A stretch of DNA of 64,000 bases from NCBI RefSeq assembly GCF_004025535.1, contig NZ_QJRG01000034.1:744001-808000 (forward strand), given 5' to 3'. This document shows, piece by piece, positions 10,792 to 19,093 of the stretch. The position numbers were made by a program, and so were the translations under genes. Source of the stretch: Pseudomonas alkylphenolica. GTDB lineage: Bacteria; Pseudomonadota; Gammaproteobacteria; Pseudomonadales; Pseudomonadaceae. Each line of letters starts with the position of its first letter. Positions within the stretch are counted from its first letter, which is position 1. The notes under the pieces are model-generated. The model was given only the letters and a program-made list of their open reading frames with translations, was not told where the DNA came from and did not search any database.

Positions 10792-10868
10792 TCCACTCGG
10801 CACGCCGGCGTTGATCGGGTTACAGTGCCGCGCACTGTAACCCCCAACTCCAAGGAAGAGCCCCTGAC

Positions 10869-11453
10869 GTGACCGCCATTCAACTGATCGTCGGCCTGGG
10901 AAACCCCGGCCCCGAATACGAACAGACCCGGCATAACGCAGGGGCTCTTTTCGTAGAACGCATCGCCAGCGCCCAGCGCGTCACCTTGACGCCTGACCGC
11001 AAGTATTTCGGCCTGACGGCTAAGTTCAGCCATCAGGGCAACGACGTTCGTCTGCTGATTCCGACCACCTACATGAACCGCAGCGGCCAGGCCGTTGCTG
11101 CACTGGCCAATTTTTTCCGTATCGAGCCAGATGCCATCCTGGTGGCCCACGACGAACTCGACCTGCCCCCGGGCGTCGCCAAACTCAAGAAAGGTGGCGG
11201 CCATGGCGGGCACAACGGTCTGCGCGACATCATTGCGCAGCTCGGCAACAAGAACGACTTTCACCGTCTGCGGCTTGGCATTGGCCACCCGGGTGACAGC
11301 AGCAGGGTCTCCGGTTTTGTCCTGGGCAAGGCGCCGCGCGCCGAACAGGAAAAGCTGGACGCCAGTATCGATTTTGCCCTCGGCGTGCTGCCGGATATCC
11401 TCGCCGGTGATTGGACGCGTGCGATGAGAGAGCTGCACAGCCAGAAGGCTTGA
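10869..11453 (+). CDS. pth: Peptidyl-tRNA hydrolase
   Basis: Releases tRNA from prematurely dropped peptidyl-tRNA. The 194-residue product starts at GTG 10869, with AAGGAAG about 10 bases upstream. It shows the family motifs [17 protein letters not shown] (catalytic His22), MNRSGQAV, the catalytic Asp in [10 protein letters not shown] and [11 protein letters not shown]. It sits 21 bases before ychF; the pth-ychF pair is conserved widely and both act at the ribosome. Confidence 0.97.
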   Translation: MTAIQLIVGLGNPGPEYEQTRHNAGALFVERIASAQRVTLTPDRKYFGLTAKFSHQGNDVRLLIPTTYMNRSGQAVAALANFFRIEPDAILVAHDELDLPPGVAKLKKGGGHGGHNGLRDIIAQLGNKNDFHRLRLGIGHPGDSSRVSGFVLGKAPRAEQEKLDASIDFALGVLPDILAGDWTRAMRELHSQKA

Positions 11454-11474
11454 CTCCACGAAGAGGGATTCACC

Positions 11475-12575
11475 ATGGGTTTCAATTGCGGCATCGTCGG
11501 TCTGCCCAACGTCGGCAAGTCCACCCTGTTCAACGCCCTGACCAAGTCCGGTATTGCTGCGGAGAACTTCCCCTTCTGCACCATCGAGCCGAACAGCGGC
11601 ATCGTGCCGATGCCTGATCCGCGCCTGGATGCGCTGGCGGCCATCGTCAAGCCGAACAAGATCTTGCCGACCACCATGGAATTCGTCGACATCGCAGGCC
11701 TGGTGGCCGGTGCGTCGAAAGGCGAAGGCCTGGGTAACAAGTTCCTGGCCAACATTCGTGAAACCGATGCCATCGCCCACGTGGTGCGCTGCTTTGAAGA
11801 CGAGAACGTGATTCACGTCTCCAACAGCGTCGACCCCAAGCGCGACATCGAGATCATCGACCTCGAACTGATCTTCGCCGACCTCGACAGCTGCGAGAAA
11901 CAACTGCAGAAGGTTGCGCGTAACGCCAAGGGCGGTGACAAGGATGCCCTGGCACAGAAAGCCATCCTCGAGAAGCTGATCCCGCACTTCACCGAAGGCA
12001 AGCCTGCGCGCAGCCTGATGAAGAACATGGCCGACGACGAGAAGGCGGTGATCCGTGGCTTCCACCTGCTGACCAGCAAGCCTGTGATGTACATCGCCAA
12101 CGTTGCCGAAGACGGCTTCGACAACAACCCGCACCTGGACGTGGTACGGGCCATCGCCGAAGAAGAAGGCGCGATCGTGGTGCCGGTGTGCAACAAGATC
12201 GAAGCTGAAATCGCCGAGCTCGACGAAGGTGAAGAGAAAGACATGTTCCTCGAAGCCCTGGGCCTCGAAGAGCCTGGCCTGAACCGCGTCATCCGTGCCG
12301 GTTACTCGCTGCTGAACCTGCAGACCTACTTCACTGCCGGCGTGCAGGAAGTCCGCGCCTGGACCGTACGTGTTGGCGCCACTGCACCGCAGGCAGCCGG
12401 CGTGATTCACACCGACTTCGAAAAAGGCTTCATCCGTGCCGAAGTCGTCGCCTATGACGACTTCATCAAATACAACGGTGAAGGCGGCGCGAAAGAAGCC
12501 GGTAAATGGCGTCTGGAAGGCAAGGATTACATCGTCAAAGACGGCGACGTGATGCACTTCCGCTTTAACGTCTGA
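11475..12575 (+). CDS. ychF: Redox-regulated ATPase YchF (Obg family)
   Basis: Obg-family P-loop protein that prefers ATP to GTP and binds ribosomes; it takes part in oxidative stress responses in other bacteria. The 366-residue length is typical. The G1 loop [14 protein letters not shown] is near residue 10, followed by a central helical hairpin and a C-terminal TGS domain. It is the last gene of the plus-strand run and is followed by a terminator at 12613-12644. Confidence 0.96.
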   Translation: MGFNCGIVGLPNVGKSTLFNALTKSGIAAENFPFCTIEPNSGIVPMPDPRLDALAAIVKPNKILPTTMEFVDIAGLVAGASKGEGLGNKFLANIRETDAIAHVVRCFEDENVIHVSNSVDPKRDIEIIDLELIFADLDSCEKQLQKVARNAKGGDKDALAQKAILEKLIPHFTEGKPARSLMKNMADDEKAVIRGFHLLTSKPVMYIANVAEDGFDNNPHLDVVRAIAEEEGAIVVPVCNKIEAEIAELDEGEEKDMFLEALGLEEPGLNRVIRAGYSLLNLQTYFTAGVQEVRAWTVRVGATAPQAAGVIHTDFEKGFIRAEVVAYDDFIKYNGEGGAKEAGKWRLEGKDYIVKDGDVMHFRFNV

Positions 12576-12612
12576 TGGTTGCCGTGGAACGCCACGGCGC
12601 TTGATAGACCTC

Positions 12613-12644
12613 AACCCCCGTCATCGTCACGCGATACGGGGGTT
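12613..12644. terminator. Terminator between convergent ychF and the nuclease-like gene
   Basis: The arms AACCCCCGT (12613-12621) and ACGGGGGTT (12636-12644) are followed by TT on the plus strand. The stem would end ychF and could also act on the convergent gene ending at 12717. It marks the right edge of the conserved hemA-ychF segment. Confidence 0.8.
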
Positions 12645-12716
12645 TTGCATTCAAGGGCCGACTGTTTTCTTCCAGTGGAAACCGACGACAGCACATCTGA
12701 GTTGCCAGAACGTGGC

Positions 12717-13295
12717 TCAGTCAAGCGCGTATATGGCATACAAAATATACTGATGCTGCAACCCTGACACTTCAAAAACACCTCTATCGCCAGCACCTTT
12801 GAGAATCGTCCCGAGATTATCCCAAGCACCGTCATCATACAGATAGGGTTCTTGCCACCACGCTGCATTGCTTTCACGAGAAGTAATAGCTAACAAGACC
12901 CCATAGGCGGTTGATTCGCTCTTACTGGTTTCTTCATTCGTTCGCCTGACAAACTCGAACGCTTTGATTTTTGCATAATCCCTACAAATATCTTGTGCTT
13001 TCTCGGCAGAAAACAACTTCTTCGATTCAATTAATATCGTCACATAGTCTTGATCCAACAAACCGCGAACAAGCAGATCTACCCGACTATGACCGTCAGT
13101 ATAATTTCCGTTAGAAGCTTCTGGATAAGCGTGTAAACCAGCCCCCATGGCATGCGCCGCAAAGTGAATGGTCAAATTCGACTCTTGCAACCCATTTTTC
13201 TCGTAATTTATAACCGGCCAATAATGCTGAATTGCCTCCCCCAAAGACCCAGCGGACAGGGAAATAAACTCTCTGATTCTAGATATTTTTGACAT
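12717..13295 (-). CDS. Hypothetical protein with a PD-(D/E)XK nuclease-like core
   Basis: A 192-residue protein that I do not recognise by name. The central pattern fits a PD-(D/E)XK nuclease: a helix with Glu38 (NGLQESNLTIHFAAH), then RVDLLV (Asp73) and a strand ending ILIESKKL (Glu90, Lys92). A helix with DYAKIKAFEFVRR follows. I chose the ATG at 13295 (MSKISRIREF) because it matches the start of structured sequence; no strong ribosome site is visible, and an upstream ATG at 13337 is possible. The gene is AT-rich beside its neighbours and divergent from the EcsC-like gene. Nuclease activity is inference from four residues and predicted strands. Confidence 0.65.
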   Translation of the reverse strand: MSKISRIREFISLSAGSLGEAIQHYWPVINYEKNGLQESNLTIHFAAHAMGAGLHAYPEASNGNYTDGHSRVDLLVRGLLDQDYVTILIESKKLFSAEKAQDICRDYAKIKAFEFVRRTNEETSKSESTAYGVLLAITSRESNAAWWQEPYLYDDGAWDNLGTILKGAGDRGVFEVSGLQHQYILYAIYALD

Positions 13296-13474
13296 CGTTA
13301 TACATCCGACTGAAAGATTAAACCCCACCCAAGGCAATAGCGAATCTACAAGCGAGTAAAACTTAAACCAAAATCAAACTATTTTTCATCATTAAATATT
13401 GCATGATATCATTTTGGAGCCACTTAACGTACCTCACACCTGCACGCCCTGTGTAGCCAATCCAGAGATTGAGC

Positions 13475-14272
13475 ATGTCTGTGACAATATCGGAAGTCGA
13501 TCAGAAAAGCCTTCAAACTGCAAAGAGCCTACTGGAAAACCCAGGCGTCGCCGTTAAGATTACAAATATGTTAGGCGCCCCGATTGAAAAAGGCTTTGAG
13601 CTTCTACCGAAGGACTGGAATAAAAATATTGGCGATGTAGTTCAAAGCGCTTTACTCAAAGCCTCGGACATGGCAACGCTGACAATGAAAGATGTCCCGG
13701 GTGAAGAGTCTTCTAATATATGGCACAAGCTTGGCGTAGCCATTTCTGGTGGCGTCGGTGGTTTTTTTGGCGTCGCTGCCTTGGCAATTGAGCTGCCGAT
13801 TTCCACCTCTATAATGTTGCGATCCATCGCAGACATTGCGAGAAGTGAGGGCGAATCCATTTCAGACCTGGAAACCAAGCAAGCGTGCCTCACTGTCTTC
13901 GCTCTTGGGGGCGAGAGCGTGGATGATGATTGCGCAGAGAGCGCCTACTATGCGGTGCGGACCGCGCTCGCAAGAACCGTAGCGGAAGCATCTGAATTCA
14001 TACTAAAAAAGAAACTGGCAGACGAAAGTGCGCCAGTACTAATAAAGCTGATCGCAAGTGTTGCCGAGCGATTCAGCATACAAATCACAGAGAAATTAGC
14101 TGCACAGGCAGTACCGGCAATTGGCGCTGCTGGCGGAGCTATTATCAACACCATATTCATGGATCACTTTCAAGACATGGCCAAAGGGCATTTCACCGTC
14201 AGGCGACTTGAAAGAAAGTATGGCAGAGACATTGTAAAGCAAGCTTACGACTCACTGCCAAAGATGGGCTAA
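13475..14272 (+). CDS. EcsC-like protein
   Basis: A 265-residue protein resembling the EcsC family. The recognisable part is the Gly-rich hydrophobic segment at about 86-110, running into ELPISTSIMLRSIADIARSEGE (106-127), followed by LETKQACLTVFALGG. A second hydrophobic stretch (about 208-228) suggests membrane association. EcsC proteins were named from a Bacillus ABC transporter locus and their biochemical role is unclear. I chose the ATG at 13475 over an in-frame TTG two codons upstream. It is divergent from the nuclease-like gene across an AT-rich 179-base gap, so the pair looks like a transferred islet. Confidence 0.7.
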   Translation: MSVTISEVDQKSLQTAKSLLENPGVAVKITNMLGAPIEKGFELLPKDWNKNIGDVVQSALLKASDMATLTMKDVPGEESSNIWHKLGVAISGGVGGFFGVAALAIELPISTSIMLRSIADIARSEGESISDLETKQACLTVFALGGESVDDDCAESAYYAVRTALARTVAEASEFILKKKLADESAPVLIKLIASVAERFSIQITEKLAAQAVPAIGAAGGAIINTIFMDHFQDMAKGHFTVRRLERKYGRDIVKQAYDSLPKMG

Positions 14273-14356
14273 GCGCCTGGCACACCAGGCGCCGCGCGAT
14301 TCCTCTGCACAGATACCCCCTTGAGGTGTTGCGCCTCAGGAGGGGTTCTGTATCTG
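14273..14356. terminator. Two hairpins between convergent genes
   Basis: The first stem, GCGCCTGG/CCAGGCGC (14273-14292), starts right after the EcsC-like stop codon. The second is a nested stem at 14310-14356, with outer arms CAGATAC/GTATCTG and inner CCCC/GGGG and TGAGG/CCTCA pairs. Neither has a long T tract. Lying between a plus-strand and a minus-strand gene end, they probably stop transcription in both directions. Confidence 0.5.
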
Positions 14357-14366
14357 GCAAGTTAAA

Positions 14367-15062
14367 CTACGCCTGCTTTGCCGTCCGACGCAAAGCCAGC
14401 ATGGCCCGCCTGGATTCCCCAGGCATCAACGCCACCTCTACCTGAGCGTAGTCGCGCAGGCACGCCAACCCCGAGCCACTCGGGTCCTGCTCACCCACCA
14501 CCAGCACGCGCATCCCCGCCGCCTGCGCAGCGGCAATACCGGCAGGGGCGTCTTCAAACACCAGCAATTGCGCCGGCGGGATGCCGAGCAACTCGGCGCC
14601 AAGCCGGTAACCAGCCGGGTCCGGCTTGCCCTGGGCAACGTCCTCGGCAGCGACCAGCACGCGCGGTATCGGCAGACCGACCGCCCGCAGGCGACGCTCG
14701 GTCAGCGCGCGTTCCGCGGAGGTCACAATGCCCCATGGCAGAGCCCCCAGGGACTCGATGAAAGCCGCGGCGCCTGCAATAGCTTCAACACCCTCCAGCG
14801 ACTCGGCAAACTGTGCATCCAGCTCGGCACGCTCACGCAGCGGATCCCTGTCAGCAGGACAGTAACGACAGACAATGTCCTGCGTACGGCGACCATGACT
14901 GGCCGCGATCAGCGCTGCCGGATCCTGCCCCACTTTCCTCGCCCAGCCACCCAGTACACGCTCGATCAACTGCAGGGAGCAGACCAGGGTTCCATCGAGG
15001 TCGAACAGCAGTCCCCCGACCTCATGTGCCCAGCGTTCATTCTTCACCCGCGTCGCCCCCAC
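14367..15062 (-). CDS. HAD-superfamily phosphatase (subfamily IA)
   Basis: Probable small-molecule phosphatase of 231 residues. Motif I is FDLDGTL near residue 20, motif II is the Ser/Thr in GIVTSAERA, motif III is the Lys in GKPDPAGYRLGAELLG, and motif IV is FEDAPAGIAAA. The cap lies between motifs I and II, as in sugar-phosphate and phosphoglycolate-type phosphatases; the substrate is unknown. A GTG start at 15062 overlaps the SsuD-like gene by 26 bases; an internal GTG at 15047 is an alternative. As the last gene of the thiM-rhodanese-SsuD unit, it could act on a phosphorylated intermediate of that pathway (inference). Confidence 0.82.
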   Translation of the reverse strand: MGATRVKNERWAHEVGGLLFDLDGTLVCSLQLIERVLGGWARKVGQDPAALIAASHGRRTQDIVCRYCPADRDPLRERAELDAQFAESLEGVEAIAGAAAFIESLGALPWGIVTSAERALTERRLRAVGLPIPRVLVAAEDVAQGKPDPAGYRLGAELLGIPPAQLLVFEDAPAGIAAAQAAGMRVLVVGEQDPSGSGLACLRDYAQVEVALMPGESRRAMLALRRTAKQA

Positions 15063-16167
15063 CGATTTCCGCCAGACGCGGCAGCAACAGGTCCGCCACG
15101 TGCTGGGCCTCTTCGATCAATGGCCAGCCCGAGAGGATCAGTGCCGACAGGCCGCTGCGCTGGTGGTAAAGCTCGATGTTGCCGGCGATGGCGTCCGGGT
15201 CGCCCACCAGGTAAGCCGCCGACGAGCCGCTGCCGAAGATGTCCAGCGAAGACCAGGCGGTCATACCGGCGTAGAGGTTGTGCTCAAGGCGCAAAGACTC
15301 CAGTGGCGGCAGCTTGTCCTGGCGCAGGTAGTCGACCCACTCCTGGCGCTGGGCATCCGGCGCAGTGAAATTCGCCAGGCTGGATTCACCCTGGGTGCGG
15401 CGGCCGATCACCTCGTCGAGTTTTGCCTTGAGGAGTTCCACGCCGGTCTGTTCGAACATCCGGTAGAAGTGCTTCTGCGCCTCGGCTTCGTTGGCACGCA
15501 CAGTCACACTGGCCAAGGCACCGAGGTCGGCGAACGTGCGCCCCTGTCCGGCTGCGCTGGCCACCGCGCGGCCGAACTTCTCGCTCATGACCTCGACCTC
15601 CCGCAGCATTAGCAGGTAGACATCGACCACCTTGCCGGCATGCACCACGCCCGCACTCGACTCGCCAGTCCCCCAGAGCGGAATGCCACCGGTGCTTTTC
15701 GGCTCAAGGCCGAAGCGGGTATTGGGGAACAGCGAAGGGTTGCCGGCGAGGTACGCCGCCTGGAACGCTTTCCAGTATTCCTCGCCCAGCTGGTAACGAT
15801 CATCGGCGCTGGTAGCGATGGCGTAGGTGCGGGCGCGCTCGTCGCGGCCGTTGATGTGGTTGAACAGCAGGCGGTCACCGTAGTAGGCCTCGAAGGTCAG
15901 CGCCTGCTCCGCCAGCAACTTGGGCGAGGTCATTCCGGCGTATTCCGCTACCAGGAACTTCATGCGCTCGGTGAAGCCGGCGACGGAACTGGCAGACACC
16001 AGCGGATCGTTCGGCCAGGTCGCCACCAGGGCGCCGTAGAACCCGCCTTGGTCGATGGTCTGCGCCAGGCGCCGGTAGCGCGCCAGGTCAACGCCGAAAA
16101 AGCCTTCCGGCATCCACGGGTAGTTGCCGTCCGCCATGCTCAGGTACCACAGTGCCTTGATCGCCAT
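15037..16167 (-). CDS. SsuD-like LLM-class flavin-dependent monooxygenase (copy 1)
   Basis: A 376-residue TIM-barrel protein of the luciferase-like family, closest in motif order to alkanesulfonate monooxygenase. Visible shared features are the start MAIKALWYLSMADG, MKFLVAEYAGMTSPKLLAEQALTF, LFNHINGRD and the end [13 protein letters not shown], which parallels SsuD LSGYPHLEEA. The SsuD active-site cysteine region is replaced by WPNDPLVSA, so the substrate may not be a simple sulfonate. I chose the ATG at 16167, with GGAG about 11 bases upstream, which also matches the length of the second copy at 19094. It needs reduced flavin, but no flavin reductase is encoded nearby. Confidence 0.85.
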   Translation of the reverse strand: MAIKALWYLSMADGNYPWMPEGFFGVDLARYRRLAQTIDQGGFYGALVATWPNDPLVSASSVAGFTERMKFLVAEYAGMTSPKLLAEQALTFEAYYGDRLLFNHINGRDERARTYAIATSADDRYQLGEEYWKAFQAAYLAGNPSLFPNTRFGLEPKSTGGIPLWGTGESSAGVVHAGKVVDVYLLMLREVEVMSEKFGRAVASAAGQGRTFADLGALASVTVRANEAEAQKHFYRMFEQTGVELLKAKLDEVIGRRTQGESSLANFTAPDAQRQEWVDYLRQDKLPPLESLRLEHNLYAGMTAWSSLDIFGSGSSAAYLVGDPDAIAGNIELYHQRSGLSALILSGWPLIEEAQHVADLLLPRLAEIGGGDAGEE

Positions 16168-16202
16168 GTTTGTCTCTACTCCATCTGAAAATAAGGGGTG
16201 GG

Positions 16203-17063
16203 TCAGTCGCTTGAAGTGACCAACGCAAGTGTCGGGTCGGCAGACCACTCGACCAGTGAACCGTCGTACACGGCGACGTCTTCACGGCCGGCCACGGCCA
16301 GCGCCAGCGCCGTGCCGGCGGCGGTAATGCCGCTGCCGCAATAGGTGATGACCGGAACGTGCGGATTGAGCAGCGCAAAGCGCTCGCGCAGAACGGCAGC
16401 CGGCAACAGCAGGCCCGATTGCGCATCCAGTAGCGTGCCGTGGGCCACATGCAGGCTGCCGGGGATGTGTCCGGCGCGGGCGTAACGCTGTTCGGCACCG
16501 GTAAACACCGGCCGCCGCAATACGTTCAGCAACTGCGCCCTGCGCTCCCCGTTAACAACTGCCAGCACCTGTTCGCGGTCGACAAATGCCGCCTCGTCGT
16601 CTGCCCGTGCCTCAAAGTCTCCCGGAGCCATGGCGTCCTGCGCCTGATCCAGCGGCAGTCCGGCCGCACACCAAGCCTGCAGGCCGCCGTCCAGCACCTG
16701 CACCCGCCGGTGCCCGTACGCCCTGAACAACCACCACAGGCGCGCCGCCCAGATGCCATCGCTGCGGTCGTAGACCACGATGGACTGGTCCTGACGAATG
16801 CCGGCAGCCTGTGCTGCACGGCTGAACGCCTGCGCGCCGGGCCGCTGATAGGGCCAGGGTGAGTGCGGATCGGAGAAGTCCTGACAGAGGTCGGCGAATG
16901 CGCTGCCGGGGATATGCCCCTGGCTAAATGCCTCGCGTGCCGACACGGCCTGCGGTACATCTCCAGCCTTGCGCGCAGCGACCTCGAGAATTCGGTAGCG
17001 TTGCGGATCGGCCGCCAGGCTGGCGACCGAAACCAGCGGATAAAGCGGCGTGGGCAGGCTCAC
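16203..17063 (-). CDS. sseA: Two-domain rhodanese-like sulfurtransferase (SseA type)
   Basis: A 286-residue tandem rhodanese. The C-terminal domain carries the active-site loop CGSGITA (242-248), the type found in 3-mercaptopyruvate sulfurtransferases rather than in thiosulfate rhodaneses (CRxGx[RT]). The N-terminal domain keeps the fold (VVYDRSDGIWAARLWW) but has Asp instead of Cys. It starts at GTG 17063 and overlaps the thiM stop by four bases, so the two are probably translated together. Possible roles are mercaptopyruvate breakdown or sulfur delivery; the neighbouring thiazole kinase and SsuD-like enzyme suggest a sulfur-salvage setting. Confidence 0.85.
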   Translation of the reverse strand: MSLPTPLYPLVSVASLAADPQRYRILEVAARKAGDVPQAVSAREAFSQGHIPGSAFADLCQDFSDPHSPWPYQRPGAQAFSRAAQAAGIRQDQSIVVYDRSDGIWAARLWWLFRAYGHRRVQVLDGGLQAWCAAGLPLDQAQDAMAPGDFEARADDEAAFVDREQVLAVVNGERRAQLLNVLRRPVFTGAEQRYARAGHIPGSLHVAHGTLLDAQSGLLLPAAVLRERFALLNPHVPVITYCGSGITAAGTALALAVAGREDVAVYDGSLVEWSADPTLALVTSSD

Positions 17064-17893
17064 GCTGACAGGGCACTGCGGGTAATACGGGCCCGCTCAC
17101 GAATAACCTCAGCGTCCACCTGATCAAGCGCATCGACGAAGGCCACAGCGAAGGAACCGGGTCCCTTGGCCCGCTCCTCAGCCAGCTCAGCGGCCACAGC
17201 AAAGTGCACATGCGCAGCAACCAGAGCCAGCAATGGCGTGGCTGCGACAGCCGTGTAAGCAGCCACCAGCGCTCCCAGGGAACAGCCGGTAGCGGTGACC
17301 CGAGGCAACAGCGCACTGCCGCCTGCGACCTTGATCAACTGCGTGCTGCCCTGCCCGTCGACGCCCACGACATGATCGATCGGCCCGGACGCCGAGACGG
17401 CTGAGGTATGCACGAGCAACTCACGCGCCGCCGGCACCGAATCAGCCGGGTCGCTGGAACTGTCAAAGCCACGGTTGCCACCGCCCAGCCCGGCCAGGCC
17501 GATTATTTCCGAGGCATTGCCACGGATCACTGCCGGTTTGAACGACAGCAGCCCTGCCGCCACACCGCCGCGCCAGGCCAGGCCACCTGCGCCGATCGGG
17601 TCGAGTACCCAGGGCCGACCAATGCGCTGCGCGGCCTCGACCGCCAGGCGCATTGCCTCGACCTGTGCCGCCGTAGGGGTGCCGAGATTGACCAGCACGG
17701 CATCGGCCACCGCAACGAAGGCAGCGGCCTCCTCGGGGTTGTCGACCATCGCCGGCGCGGCACCGGCCGCCAGCAGGATGTTGGCCATGAAGTTACTGGA
17801 AACGGCATTGGTCAGGCATTGAACCAGCGGCTTCTTCTGGCGCAGGGCGCCATGGGCGGAAACGACGGCATCGAGTAGATGAAGATCAGTCAT
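17060..17893 (-). CDS. thiM: Hydroxyethylthiazole kinase-like protein ThiM
   Basis: Phosphorylates the thiazole alcohol 4-methyl-5-hydroxyethylthiazole for thiamine salvage. The 277-residue product has the ThiM start region (VQCLTNAVSSNFMANILLAAGAAPAM), the nucleotide-binding VLDPIGAGGL and the catalytic-cysteine motif ATGCSLGALVAAY. I chose the ATG at 17893 (MTDLHLLDAV), 16 bases after the outer-membrane protein stop codon; the longer open frame is an artefact of that gene. No thiE or thiD adjoins it and no TPP riboswitch (CTGAGA-type core) is visible in 18801-19093. The linkage to an SsuD-like oxygenase and a rhodanese is not the usual thiamine-salvage layout. Confidence 0.85.
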   Translation of the reverse strand: MTDLHLLDAVVSAHGALRQKKPLVQCLTNAVSSNFMANILLAAGAAPAMVDNPEEAAAFVAVADAVLVNLGTPTAAQVEAMRLAVEAAQRIGRPWVLDPIGAGGLAWRGGVAAGLLSFKPAVIRGNASEIIGLAGLGGGNRGFDSSSDPADSVPAARELLVHTSAVSASGPIDHVVGVDGQGSTQLIKVAGGSALLPRVTATGCSLGALVAAYTAVAATPLLALVAAHVHFAVAAELAEERAKGPGSFAVAFVDALDQVDAEVIRERARITRSALSA

Positions 17894-17909
17894 GGCAGGT
17901 GTTCTCAAA

Positions 17910-18800
17910 CTAGAAACTGTGGGCAATACGGAAGTTGAGCTGGTAGTCGCGTTCGAAGCCGCCGCGCACATTGAGGTCCTTGGCCAGCGCGACCTGGAAC
18001 TGACTGGCCGCGCCGACCTGAGTGGCGTACAGCGCACGCCATTGATCGACCCGTGTACGGCTGCCGGTATCGACGCCATCCAGCTCCTGCTTGCCGCCAT
18101 GCACCGTCGAGTAGCCAGCGGACACTCGCGAGCGACCATCAATGTGGTAGCTCAGCCAGTTGATCATCTGGTACGACTGCTGTTGCTTCAGGGTCTGGCT
18201 GCCATCGCCACCTTCGTTGTTGCGGCCATACCAGGTGACGTCGCCGATCCAGTCCCAGCTGAAATGCTCGCCCAGCCCTTGTACGTAACCGGCCTGCAGG
18301 ATCCCCTTCCAGCGATTCTCCCCCAGGTTGAACACTTCATGTTTATCGTAGGTACCCAGTGGCACGACCACGAAGGGTGAAATGCCGAACCAGCGCTTTT
18401 GCGCCGGGTCGTTCACAAGCCACAGCGTCGCAGTGATCTGCGGATCGCCGACACCGCTGTTGCCCCGTATCGAGGCCCCCGCCAGGCGCGCATCATCGAT
18501 GCGGCCGAACGGCACGACGACTTGTGGATCGATGGTGTAGCCCCACAGCTCGGCGAAATGCACGTAACGGAAGATGCCGATGTCCGAACGAAAGCGTGAG
18601 TGCCCGGCCACTTTATTGCCATGTTCGTCACGGTAGGTATCGGCGGAACTGTGCTGATAATACAGCAGCCCCAGGTCGGTCCCCGGCGGTGCCGCCACGT
18701 AGTCGCCCGGGTCCGCTTCGGCAGCGAAGGCACCTGAAGCAGTGGCACCTCCCGCAATTATCAGGGCGAACGCCGCCCCGGCCTTAGGTAGCTTGGCCAT
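17910..18800 (-). CDS. Outer-membrane channel protein of the phenol-degradation MetA-like family
   Basis: A 296-residue precursor with a signal peptide ending near GAFAAEA, followed by alternating aromatic beta-strands and a terminal LNFRIAHSF, all typical of an outer-membrane barrel. The family (SphA/MetA-like) is often found in catabolic clusters, where it is thought to admit hydrophobic substrates. I chose the ATG at 18800, with AAGGA 5-9 bases upstream. It is the first gene of the minus-strand unit with thiM, sseA, the SsuD-like gene and the HAD gene, so it probably brings the substrate of that set into the periplasm (inference). Confidence 0.75.
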   Translation of the reverse strand: MAKLPKAGAAFALIIAGGATASGAFAAEADPGDYVAAPPGTDLGLLYYQHSSADTYRDEHGNKVAGHSRFRSDIGIFRYVHFAELWGYTIDPQVVVPFGRIDDARLAGASIRGNSGVGDPQITATLWLVNDPAQKRWFGISPFVVVPLGTYDKHEVFNLGENRWKGILQAGYVQGLGEHFSWDWIGDVTWYGRNNEGGDGSQTLKQQQSYQMINWLSYHIDGRSRVSAGYSTVHGGKQELDGVDTGSRTRVDQWRALYATQVGAASQFQVALAKDLNVRGGFERDYQLNFRIAHSF

Positions 18801-19093
18801 ATCAGTCCTTATTGGTTGCACACAGGATGGTCAGAGAGATCAGTCGCTGTGTCCTGGCTGATAGAGGGCCATCAGGGGTAACAGTAGGCTGCGAAGGAAA
18901 GGCTACTGGAGAAGTGCTTATAGCCAAAATACTGTTGCGTCATATCTAAATAGACATAAGCGGCAGAGGCTTAGATCGCGATTACAGCCTGTTATTCATT
19001 TAAGGAATAATAAATAATAAATTACAACATTCTAGAAATAATCAAGCACCTGGCAGTATGCTTTGCTGGCTCGTCTTCAGTTGATGTTTTCCC
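18801..19093. promoter_or_regulatory. Divergent regulatory region of the SsuD-like cluster
   Basis: A 293-base gap between the divergent outer-membrane protein gene and the second SsuD-like gene. Bases 18920-19040 are strongly AT-rich, with TAATAAATAATAAATTA at about 19009-19025. No regulator gene adjoins, so a trans-acting factor such as CysB is possible, but I cannot place a CysB site with confidence. No riboswitch-like core is visible. Confidence 0.4.

Noticed and set aside
10743..12614. A very long minus-strand open frame opposite pth and ychF.
   Set aside because: It is the antisense shadow of two certain genes; its composition (Val, Gly, His, Gln rich) reflects high-GC codon bias.
18801..19093. 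A TPP riboswitch that could control thiM.
   Set aside because: The conserved CTGAGA and downstream core elements are not visible on either strand, and thiM is not the first gene of the unit.
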